DNA of 64,000 nt, taken from Inia geoffrensis (taxonomy: Eukaryota > Chordata > Mammalia > Artiodactyla > Iniidae). The stretch is taken from contig JAZAQT010000029.1 in NCBI GenBank assembly GCA_036417435.1, positions 744,001 through 808,000 of the forward strand, read 5' to 3'. The position numbers and the translations under genes were made by a program. Under the pieces are notes generated by a model. It was not told where the DNA came from. It ran no database searches and saw only the letters and a list, made by a program, of their open reading frames with translations. How positions within the stretch are numbered: the first letter of the stretch is position 1; each line of letters opens with the position of its first letter. This document shows positions 1 through 9,949 of the stretch, piece after piece.

Positions 1-400
1 CAGAAATTGCAAACTGTGCCAAACAAGAGGTCAAAGGCACTGACTCTCCAAGTGGGGAGAATGTTAATATCGCATCTGGAACGGCGAACTCGAGTACCAG
101 GGGGCGAAAATGGCGATGAGTTTTAAAATTTTGCCTGATCACTTCGTGGACCATATACTGGGTTTTCCATGCATATTTTAGCTGAAGGATAAATCACTGA
201 AACGTGGAGATTTGGGACCCGTGCAATGGGAACCATGCACCATTGCCTCAAAGGGTCTGCATTCCCTCACCAATAGTATCAGCCCCAAGTGTCCAGCCTT
301 ATCTCTCCCCAGCTGTGGATGTAGAGGTGGTAAATCCAAGATTCCTCACAAGCCCTGAAGGACTTATTTAAGAATTTCTCTCTATTTGACAGCCCTGGTG

Positions 401-426
401 TTTTCTTTTTCAAATTTATTTTTATA
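401..426 (-). other. Degenerate L1 A-rich tail
   Basis: The plus strand is T-rich (ttttctttttcaaatttatt, then tttata), equivalent to an A-rich run with an AATAAA-like core on the minus strand. This is where the L1 insertion's 3' end should be, and it fixes L1 polarity as minus. It recurs every monomer, for example from 2135 and 3869. Confidence 0.65.
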
Positions 427-1279
427 AGGGGATTTAGCTTATTGACACTGCTGTGTGTATCCTGCTGTACACAAATGATTTTCTTATGGAGACCTATAAA
501 TGTATGGGTTTTAATATTCTTCATAGTCAGGTATATTCCTAGGTTTTGAATACGGGGTGTTGAGTCCATTTGGTTGAGCAAGGAGTAGGTCTTGTCTAAT
601 ATATATTTGGCTTATGGAATGGTATCTGTCCTAATGGCAACCTCTGGTTTTATGCAGCCTCCCCACTCTCCTTTCCCCTTAAGCAAGCCTAAGTTTCTTT
701 TGTAAATGTGAGAATCTGTTGTGTTTTGTAATGCAGTTCACACGTAGCCGTGTTTACATTCCCGGTATTAGTGATATCTTATGATGTTTCTTTTTCTGTG
801 CGACTTATTTCACTTAGAATCATCATAACTAAATCCTCTCATTATGCTGCTACTGGTCTGTTGCCATTGATTTCATTGTTGAGTGATATTCCATTGTAGG
901 GATGTACCACAACTTCTATATGCATTTTTCTCTTTCTGGGCTATTAAAGTTGTACCATAGTCAAGGATCCCGTACACAGAGCAGCCCCAAACTTTGGTGT
1001 GGCTGTGTCTTTTTCATTGAAATTTTCCGAATCTATAGCACCATAAGTGGAAGTGCCCTAGGCTCTCTAGCTTGTTTTTTTCTTTGTTCCAGGAAACACC
1101 ATCCCCTTCTCCAGAGTGGCTGTTGGCAATTTACATCCCGCCCATCAGCATAACAAGGCTGCCGGTTCTCCATGGCCTGTCCTGCCTCTCTGGATTTTAC
1201 ACTTTTTTCGGACGGCCCTTTGGATCGGTGGGAAGTGAGACTTCCTTGTAGTGCTGATTTCCATTGCAGGCTTGCTTGG
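401..1279 (-). mobile_element. LINE-1 3'-end remnant (ORF2 C-terminus, 3' UTR, A-rich tail), representative copy
   Basis: Read on the minus strand, this segment follows the end of mammalian L1. From high to low coordinates there is a relic MEI..TTRKSHFPP, RGRTGHGEPAALLC, then after a frameshift NCQQPLWR.GWCFLEQ at about 1126 downward. MEYHS..K follows near 894, and ILSEISRTEKE near 826. These correspond in order to the conserved C-terminal end of L1 ORF2 protein, downstream of the reverse transcriptase domain. Below about 750 lies 3' UTR-like sequence, including gctgtacacaaatgattttc and ttagcttattgacactgctg, ending in the A-rich tail seen on the plus strand as ttttctttttcaaatttatt (401-420). 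The remnant is broken by frameshifts and stops and cannot encode a working enzyme. The same segment lies at offset +855 to the end of every monomer. Family assignment rests on remembered consensus, so a library search would fix the subfamily. Confidence 0.85.
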
Positions 1280-1351
1280 TTGGCCAAAAAGGGCGTATGC
1301 GTTTTTTCCTGAATATATTCAGGAAAAAACGCATATGCCCTTTTTGGCCAA
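1280..1351. mobile_element. 72-bp palindrome, mariner-type MITE remnant (representative, M1)
   Basis: The arms TTGGCCAAAAAGGGCGTATG and its reverse complement meet at the self-complementary centre GAATATATTC, with symmetry axis 1315/1316. The whole 72 bp could extrude as a cruciform or fold as a 36-bp stem. The outer GGTTGGCCAAAAAG resembles terminal inverted repeats of cetartiodactyl mariner elements. A compact double-TIR element with no transposase is the MADE1-like type of MITE. It interrupts the L1-derived sequence. This copy has one mismatch (catatgccc instead of catacgccc). By my reading 23 of the 37 copies are perfect over 72 bp. Confidence 0.8.
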
Positions 1352-2134
1352 GTGCATCACTGTCGAACTGCTGCCTCTTTTCCTACTCTTTCAGAGCAAT
1401 TCTTATCTACCCCCTGATATCTGTTTTCTGCAATTCTGCGTCGCGTTCAAGTCCTCTTCACAGCCTTCCTTCAATAAATTTTTGGATGATAGGGGTCATT
1501 TGGAACTCTGCAGGATTGTGAGTTACAGTGCCAAAAATCTCCTTTTCTCAACTCGCTTTCTTGTGAGCTGACCGCAAACCCGAAGAATTGCTTCAGGCCC
1601 TAATCTCGTTCCGGCATGGCACGCTGAGCCTTTGGTGAATTCTTCTTCCTGTAGGGAAATCAGAGTTCAATGTGCCCGTCCAAACACATCGAGTAAGCCG
1701 CTCATTCGTTCTCCTTATTCCTGTTCATCTTCCACAGAAATTGCAAACTGTGCCAAACAAGAGGTCAAAGGCACTGACTCTCCAAGTGGGGAGAATGTTA
1801 ATATCGCATCTGGAACGGCGAACTCGAGTACCAGGGGGCGAAAATGGCGATGAGTTTTAAAATTTTGCCTGATCACTTCGTGGACCATATACTGGGTTTT
1901 CCATGCATATTTTAGCTGAAGGATAAATCCCTGAAACGTGGAGATTTGGGACCCGTGCAATGGGAACCATGCACCATTGCCTCAAAGGGTCTGCATTCCC
2001 TCACCAATAGTATCAGCCCCAAGTGTCCAGCCTTATCTCTCCCCAGCTGTGGATGTAGAGGTGGTAAATCCAAGATTCCTCACAAGCCCTGAAGGACTTA
2101 TTTAAGAATTTCTCTCTATTTGACAGCCCTTGTG
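1352..2134. other. Unassigned ~0.78-kb part of the monomer (representative, M1)
   Basis: This is the interval between the palindrome and the L1 tail. The first 30-40 bp may still be L1, since agtgcatcactgtcgaactg resembles the sequence next to the L1 ORF2 site. The rest matches no element I recognise. It has a relatively high number of CpGs for mammalian satellite DNA (tgcgtcgcgttc, gaacggcgaactcgag, gggggcgaaaatggcg). It contains an AATAAA in cttcaataaattt on the plus strand (about 1472) and single EcoRI (1637-1642) and XhoI-type (ctcgag) sites. Short frames occur on both strands without coding features. The same segment is at offset +72 to +854 of every monomer. Confidence 0.6.
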
Positions 2135-3013
2135 TTTTCTTTTTCAAATTTATTTTTATAAGGGGATTTAGCTTATTGACACTGCTGTGTGTATCCTGCT
2201 GTACACAAATGATTTTCTTATGGAGACCTATAAATGTATGGGTTTTAATATTCTTCATAGTCAGGTATATTCCTAGGTTTTGAATACAGGGTGTTGAGTC
2301 CATTTGGTTGAGCAAGGAGTAGGTCTTGTCTAATATATATTTGTCTTATGGAATGGTATCTGTCCTAATGGCAACCTCTGGTTTTATGCAGCCACCCCAC
2401 TCTCCTTTCCCCTTAAGCAAGCCTAAGTTTCTTTTGTAAATGTGAGACTCTGTTGTGTTTTGTAATGCAGTTCACACGTAGCCGTGTTTACATTCCCGGT
2501 ATTAGTGATATCTTATGATGTTTCTTTTTCTGTGCGACTTATTTCACTTAGAATCATCATAACTAAATCCTCTCATTATGCTGCTACTGGTCTGTTGCCA
2601 TTGATTTCATTGTTGAGTGATATTCCATTGTAGGGATGTACCACAACTTCTATATGCATTTTTCTCTTTCAGGGCTATTAAAGTTGTACCATAGTCAAGG
2701 ATCCCGTACACAGAGCAGCCCCAAACTTTGGTGTGGCTGTGTCTTTTTCATTGAAATTTTCCGAATCTATAGCACCATAAGTGGAAGTGCCCTAGGCTCT
2801 CTAGCTTGTTTTTTTCTTTGTTCCAGGAAACACCATCCCCTTCTCCAGAGTGGCTGTTGGCAATTTACATCCCGCCCATCAGCATAACAAGGCTGCCGGT
2901 TCTCCATGGCCTGTCCTGCCTCTCTGGATTTTACACTTTTTTCGGACGGCCCTTTGGATCGGTGGGAAGTGAGACTTCCTTGTAGTGCGGATTTCCATTG
3001 CAGGCTTGCTTGG

Positions 3014-4747
3014 TTGGCCAAAAAGGGCGTATGCGTTTTTTCCTGAATATATTCAGGAAAAAACGCATACGCCCTTTTTGGCCAAGTGCATCACTGTCGA
3101 ACTGCTGCCTCTTTTCCTACTCTTTCAGAGCAATTCTTATCTACCCCCTGATATCTGTTTTCTGCAATTCTGCGTCGCGTTCAAGTCCTCTTCACAGCCT
3201 TCCTTCAATAAATTTTTGGATGATAGGGGTCATTTGGAACTCTGCAGGATTGTGAGTTACAGTGCCAAAAATCTCCTTTTCTCAACTCGCTTTCTTGTGA
3301 GCTGACCGCAAGCCCGAAGAATTGCTTCAGGCCCTAATCTCGTTCCGGCATGGCAGGCTGAGCCTTTGGTGAATTCTTCTTCCTGTAGGGAAATCAGAGT
3401 TCAATGTGCCCGTCCAAACACATCGAGTAAGCCGCTCATTCGTTCTCCTTATTCCTGTTCATCTTCCACAGAAATTGCAAACTGTGCCAAACAAGAGGTC
3501 AAAGGCACTGACTCTCCAAGTGGGGAGAATGTTAATATCGCATCTGGAACGGCGAACTCGAGTACCAGGGGGCGAAAATGGCGATGAGTTTTAAAATTTT
3601 GCCTGATCACTTCGTGGACCATATTCTGGGTTTTCCATGCATATTTTAGCTGAAGGATAAATCCCTGAAACGTGGAGATTTGGGACCCGTGCAATGGGAA
3701 CCATGCACCATTGCCTCAAAGGGTCTGCATTCCCTCACCAATAGTATCAGCCCCAAGTGTCCAGCCTTATCTCTCCCCAGCTGTGGATGTAGAGGTGGTA
3801 AATCCAAGATTCCTCACAAGCCCTGAAGGACTTATTTAAGAATTTCTCTCTATTTGACAGCCCTTGTGTTTTCTTTTTCAAATTTATTTTTATAAGGGGA
3901 TTTAGCTTATTGACACTGCTGTGTGTATCCTGCTGTACACAAATGATTTTCTTATGGAGACCTATAAATGTATGGGTTTTAATATTCTTCATAGTCAGGT
4001 ATATTCCTAGGTTTTGAATACAGGGTGTTGAGTCCATTTGGTTGAGCAAGGAGTAGGTCTTGTCTAATATATATTTGGCTTATGGAATGGTATCTGTCCT
4101 AATGGCAACCTCTGGTTTTATGCAGCCTCCCCACTCTCCTTTCCCCTTAAGCAAGCCTAAGTTTCTTTTGTAAATGTGAGACTCTGTTGTGTTTTGTAAT
4201 GCAGTTCACACGTAGCCGTGTTTACATTCCCGGTATTAGTGATATCTTATGATGTTTCTTTTTCTGTGCGACTTATTTCACTTAGAATCATCATAACTAA
4301 ATCCTCTCATTATGCTGCTACTGGTCTGTTGCCATTGATTTCATTGTTGAGTGATATTCCATTGTAGGGATGTACCACAACTTCTATATGCATTTTTCTC
4401 TTTCAGGGCTATTAAAGTTGTACCATAGTCAAGGATCCCGTACACAGAGCAGCCCCAAACTTTGGGGTGGCTGTGTCTTTTTCATTGAAATTTTCCGAAT
4501 CTATAGCACCATAAGTGGAAGTGCCCTAGGCTCTCTAGCTTGGTTTTTTCTTTGTTCCAGGAAACACCATCCACTTCTCCAGAGTGGCTGTTGGCAATTT
4601 ACTTCCCGCCCATCAGCATAACAAGGCTGCCGGTTCTCCATGGCCTGTCCTGCCTCTCTGGATTTTACACTTTTTTCGGACGGCCCTTTGGATCAGTGGG
4701 AAGTGAGACTTCCTTGTAGTGCGGATTTCCACTGCAGGCTTGCTTGG
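3014..4747. repeat. Satellite monomer M2 (1,734 bp)
   Basis: Perfect palindrome at 3014-3085. Rare variants are gcaagcccgaag (about 3308) and ggcaggctgag (about 3352). Its right part carries ggggtggctg (4464), acttcccgcc, gatcagtggg and ccactgcagg, shared with M3. Confidence 0.95.
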
Positions 4748-7383
4748 TTGGCCAAAAAGTGCGTATGCGTTTTTTCCTGAATATATTCAGGAAAAAACGC
4801 ATACACCCTTTTTGGCCAAGTGCATCACTGTCGAACTGCTGCCTCTTTTCCTACTCTTTCAGAGCAATTCTTATCTACCCCCTGATATCTGTTTTCTGCA
4901 ATTCTGCGTCGCGTTCAAGTCCTCTTCACAGCCTTCCTTCAATAAATTTTTGGATGATAGGGGTCATTTGGAACTCTGCAGGATTGTGAGTTACAGTGCC
5001 AAAAATCTCCTTTTCTCAACTCGCTTTCTTGTGAGCTGACCGCAAACCCGAAGAATTGCTTCAGGCCCTAATCTCGTTCCGGCATGGCACGCCGAGCCTT
5101 TGGTGAATTCTTCTTCCTGTAGGGAAATCAGAGTTCAATGTGCCCGTCCAAACACATCGAGTAAGCCGCTCATTCGTTCTCCTTATTCCTGTTCATCTTC
5201 CACAGAAATTGCAAACTGTGCCAAACAAGAGGTCAAAGGCACTGACTCTCCAAGTGGGGAGAATGTTAATATCGCATCTGGAACGGCGAACTCGAGTACC
5301 AGGGGGCGAAAATGGCGATGAGTTTTAAAATTTTGCCTGATCACTTCGTGGACCATATACTGGGATTTCCATGCATATTTTAGCTGAAGTATAAATCCCT
5401 GAAACGTGGAGATTTGGGACCCGTGCAATGGGAACCATGCACCATTGCCTCAAAGGGTCTGCATTCCCTCACCAATAGTATCAGCCCCAAGTGTCCAGCC
5501 TTATCTCTCCCCAGCTGTGGATGTAGAGGTGGTAAATCCAAGATTCCTCACAAGCCCTGAAGGACTTATTTAAGAATTTCTCTCTATTTGACAGCCCTTG
5601 TGTTTTCTTTTTCAAATTTATTTTTATAAGGGGATTTAGCTTATTGACACTGCTGTGTGTATCCTGCTGTACACAAATGATTTTCTTATGGAGACCTATA
5701 AATGTATGGGTTTTAATATTCTTCATAGTCAGGTATATTCCTAGGTTTTGAATACAGGGTGTTGAGTCCATTTGGTTGAGCAAGGAGTAGGTCTTGTCTA
5801 ATATATATTTGGCTTATGGAATGGTATCTGTCCTAATGGCAACCTCTGGTTTTATGCAGCCTCCCCACTCTCCTTTCCCCTTAAGCAAGCCTAAGTTTCT
5901 TTTGTAAATGTGAGACTCTGTTGTGTTTTGTAATGCAGTTCACACGTAGCCGTGTTTACATTCCCGGTATTAGTGATATCTTATGATGTTTCTTTTTCTG
6001 TGCGACTTATTTCACTTAGAATCATCATAACTAAATCCTCTCATTATGCTGCTACTGGTCTGTTGCCATTGATTTCATTGTTGAGTGATATTCCATTGTA
6101 GGGATGTACCACAACTTCTATATGCATTTTTCTCTTTCAGGGCTATTAAAGTTGTACCATAGTCAAGGATCCCGTACACAGAGCAGCCCCAAACTTTGGG
6201 GTGGCTGTGTCTTTTTCATTGAAATTTTCCGAATCTATAGCACCATAAGTGGAAGTGCCCTAGGCTCTCTAGCTTGGTTTTTTCTTTGTTCCAGGAAACA
6301 CCATCCACTTCTCCAGAGTGGCTGTTGGCAATTTACTTCCCGCCCATCAGCATAACAAGGCTGCCGGTTCTCCATGGCCTGTCCTGCCTCTCTGGATTTT
6401 ACACTTTTTTCGGACGGCCCTTTGGATCAGTGGGAAGTGAGACTTCCTTGTAGTGCGGATTTCCACTGCAGGCTTGCTTGGTTGGCCAAAAAGTGCGTAT
6501 GCGTTTTTTCCTGAATATATTCAGGAAAAAACGCATACACCCTTTTTGGCCAAGTGCATCACTGTCGAACTGCTGCCTCTTTTCCTACTCTTTCAGAGCA
6601 ATTCTTATCTACCCCCTGATATCTGTTTTCTGCAATTCTGCGTCGCGTTCAAGTCCTCTTCACAGCCTTCCTTCAATAAATTTTTGGATGATAGGGGTCA
6701 TTTGGAACTCTGCAGGATTGTGAGTTACAGTGCCAAAAATCTCCTTTTCTCAACTCGCTTTCTTGTGAGCTGACCGCAAACCCGAAGAATTGCTTCAGGC
6801 CCTAATCTCGTTCCGGCATGGCACGCCGAGCCTTTGGTGAATTCTTCTTCCTGTAGGGAAATCAGAGTTCAATGTGCCCGTCCAAACACATCGAGTAAGC
6901 CGCTCATTCGTTCTCCTTATTCCTGTTCATCTTCCACAGAAATTGCAAACTGTGCCAAACAAGAGGTCAAAGGCACTGACTCTCCAAGTGGGGAGAATGT
7001 TAATATCGCATCTGGAACGGCGAACTCGAGTACCAGGGGGCGAAAATGGCGATGAGTTTTAAAATTTTGCCTGATCACTTCGTGGACCATATACTGGGAT
7101 TTCCATGCATATTTTAGCTGAAGTATAAATCCCTGAAACGTGGAGATTTGGGACCCGTGCAATGGGAACCATGCACCATTGCCTCAAAGGGTCTGCATTC
7201 CCTCACCAATAGTATCAGCCCCAAGTGTCCAGCCTTATCTCTCCCCAGCTGTGGATGTAGAGGTGGTAAATCCAAGATTCCTCACAAGCCCTGAAGGACT
7301 TATTTAAGAATTTCTCTCTATTTGACAGCCCTTGTGTTTTCTTTTTCAAATTTATTTTTATAAGGGGATTTAGCTTATTGACA
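3657..7383. repeat. Tandem monomer duplication (period 1,734) within block A
   Basis: Private variants recur one monomer apart: ggggtggctg at 4464 and 6198, the A2 palindrome at 4748 and 6482, tgggatttcc at about 5361 and 7095, and gaagtataaatcc at about 5386 and 7120. Matching ends at 7384 (gacagtgctg versus gacactgctg). Breakpoints are approximate. Confidence 0.75.
4748..6481. repeat. Satellite monomer M3 (1,734 bp), A2 palindrome
   Basis: The palindrome is the A2 form, with gtgcgtatg on the left and catacaccc on the right, giving two mispairs. It carries tgggatttcc (about 5361) and gaagtataaatcc (about 5386), shared only with M4. Confidence 0.95.
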
Positions 7384-8215
7384 GTGCTGTGTGTATCCTG
7401 CTGTACACAAATGATTTTCTTATGGAGACCTATAAATGTATGGGTTTTAATATTCTTCATAGTCAGGTATATTCCTAGGTTTTGAATACAGGGTGTTGAG
7501 TCCATTTGGTTGAGCAAGGAGTAGGTCTTGTCTAATATATATTTGGCTTATGGAATGGTATCTGTCCTAATGGCAACCTCTGGTTTTATGCAGCCTCCCC
7601 ACTCTCCTTTCCCCTTAAGCAAGCCTAAGTTTCTTTTGTAAATGTGAGAATCTGTTGTGTTTTGTAATGCAGTTCACACGTAGCCGTGTTTACATTCCCG
7701 GTATTAGTGATATCTTATGATGTTTCTTTTTCTGTGCGACTTATTTCACTTAGAATCATCATAACTAAATCCTCTCATTATGCTGCTACTGGTCTGTTGC
7801 CATTGATTTCATTGTTGAGTGATATTCCATTGTAGGGATGTACCACAACTTCTATATGCATTTTTCTCTTTCAGGGCTATTAAAGTTGTACCATAGTCAA
7901 GGATCCCGTACACAGAGCAGCCCCAAACTTTGGTGTGGCTGTGTCTTTTTCATTGAAATTTTCCGAATCTATAGCACCATAAGTGGAAGTGCCCTAGGCT
8001 CTCTAGCTTGTTTTTTTCTTTGTTCCAGGAAACACCATCCACTTCTCCAGAGTGGCTGTTGGCAATTTACATCCCGCCCATCAGCATAACAAGGCTGCCG
8101 GTTCTCCATGGCCTGTCCTGCCTCTCTGGATTTTACACTTTTTTCGGACGGCCCTTTGGATCGGTGGGAAGTGAGACTTCCTTGTAGTGCGGATTTCCAT
8201 TGCAGGCTTGCTTGG
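6482..8215. repeat. Satellite monomer M4 (1,734 bp), A2 palindrome
   Basis: Virtually a copy of M3 up to 7383. It then diverges, with gacagtgctg at 7381-7390 and gagaatctg near 7647. Confidence 0.95.
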
Positions 8216-9949
8216 TTGGCCAAAAAGGGCGTATGCGTTTTTTCCTAAATATATTCAGGAAAAAACGCATACGCCCTTTTTGGCCAAGTGCATCACTGTC
8301 GAACTGCTGCCTCTTTTCCTTCTCTTTCAGAGCAATTCTTATCTACCCCCTGATATCTGTTTTCTGCAATTCTGCGTCGCGTGCAAGTCCTCTTCACAGC
8401 CTTCCTTCAATAAATTTTTGGATGATAGGGGTCATTTGGAACTCTGCAGGATTGTGAGTTACAGTGCCAAAAATCTCCTTTTCTCAACTCGCTTTCTTGT
8501 GAGCTGACCGCAAACCCGAAGAATTGCTTCAGGCCCTAATCTCGTTCCGGCATGGCACGCTGAGCCTTTGGTGAATTCTTCTTCCTGTAGGGAAATCAGA
8601 GTTCAATGTGCCCGTCCAAACACATCAAGTAAGCCGCTCATTCGTTCTCCTTATTCCTGTTCATCTTCCACAGAAATTGCAAACTGTGCCAAACAAGAGG
8701 TCAAAGGCACTGACTCTCCAAGTGGGGAGAATGTTAATATCGCATCTGGAACGGCGAACTCGAGAACCAGGCGGTGAAAATGGCGATGAGTTTTAAAATT
8801 TTGCCTGATCACTTCGTGGACCATATTCTGGGTTTTCCATGCGTATTTTAGCTGAAGGATAAATCTCTGAAACGTGGAGATTTGGGACCCGTGCAATGGG
8901 AACCATGCACCATTGCCTCAAAGGGTCTGCATTCCCTCACCAATAGTATCAGCCGCAAGTGTCCAGCCTTATCTCTCCCCAGCTGTGGATGTAGAGGTGG
9001 TAAATCCAAGATTCCTCACAAGCCCTGAAGGACTTATTTAAGAATTTCTCTCTATGTGACAGCCCTTGTGTTTTCTTTTTCAAATTTATTTTTATAAGGG
9101 GATTTAACTTATTGACACTGCTGTGTGTATCCTGCTGTACACAAATGATTTTCTTATGGAGACCTATAAATGTATGGGTTTTAATATTCTTCATAGTCAG
9201 GTATATTCCTAAGTTTTGAATACGGGGTGTTGAGTCCATTTGGTTGAGCAAGGAGTAAGTCTTGTCTAATATATATTTGGCTTATGGAATGGTATCTGTC
9301 CTAATGGCAACCTCTGGTTTTATGCAGCCTCCCCACTCTCCTTTCCCCTTAAGCAAGCCTAAGTTTCTTTTGTAAATGTGAGACTCTGTTGTGTTTTGTA
9401 ATGCAGTTCACACGTAGCCGTGTTTACATTCCCGGTATTAGTGATATCTTATGATGTTTCTTTTTCTGTGTGACTTATTTCACTTAGAATCATCATAACT
9501 AAATCCTCTCATTATGCTGCTACTGGTCTGTTGCCATTGATTTCATTGTTGAGTGATATTCCATTGTAGGGATGTACCACAACTTCTATATGCATTTTTC
9601 TCTTTCTGGGCTATTAAAGTTGTACCATAGTCAAGGATCCCGTACACAGAGCAGCCCCAAACTTTGGTGTGGCTGTGTCTTTTTCATTGAAATTTTCCGA
9701 ATCTAGAGCACCATAAGTGGAAGTGCCCTAGGCTCTCTAGCTTGGTTTTTTCTTTGTTCCAGGAAACACCATCCACTTCTCCAGAGTGGCTGTTGGCAAT
9801 TTACATCCCGCCCATCAGCATAACAAGGCTGCTGGTTCTCCATGGCCTGTCCTGCCTCTCTGGATTTTACACTTTTTTCGGACGGCCCTTTGGATCGGTG
9901 GGAAGTGAGACTTCCTTGTAGTGCGGATTTCCATTGCAGGCTTGCTTGG
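8216..9949. repeat. Satellite monomer M5 (1,734 bp)
   Basis: The palindrome has one centre-flanking change (cctaaatat). Private variants are ttccttctctttc, gcgtgcaag, catcaagtaag, ctatgtgacag and tctagagcacc. It carries gagaaccaggcggtgaaa. Confidence 0.95.

Larger units (their letters stand above)
1..1279. repeat. Partial satellite monomer M0
   Basis: Right-hand 1,279 bp of a block A monomer, cut by the window edge. Private variants are ccctggtg at 393-400 (others ccttgtg) and gtgctgattt at about 1252 (others gtgcgga). It shares the catccccttctcc variant with M1. Confidence 0.95.
1280..3013. repeat. Satellite monomer M1 (1,734 bp)
   Basis: Layout is palindrome 1280-1351, unassigned segment to 2134, and L1 remnant 2135-3013 (minus). 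Private or rare variants are catatgccc in the palindrome, ttgtcttatgg (about 2341) and gcagccaccccac (about 2388). It shares atactggg with M0, M3 and M4. Confidence 0.95.

Noticed and set aside
279..581. Recurrent 100-codon minus-strand frame near the L1 tail
   Set aside because: It lies over the L1 A-rich tail and 3' UTR. In block B it is cut to 64 codons by one change in each unit. No coding features.
1033..1287. 84-codon minus-strand frame as a gene
   Set aside because: Part of it aligns by eye with L1 ORF2 C-terminal sequence but only across a frameshift. It is a relic fragment, not a functional gene.
1472..1478. AATAAA in cttcaataaattt as a polyadenylation signal
   Set aside because: An isolated hexamer in AT-rich sequence with no gene upstream on the plus strand. 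Expected by chance.
1251..1571. Recurrent 106-codon plus-strand open frame in most monomers (and its 85/81-codon neighbour frame)
   Set aside because: It runs across L1-antisense sequence, the palindrome and the unassigned segment. It has no recognisable domain, it is truncated in several monomers, and its recurrence is explained by the repeat itself.
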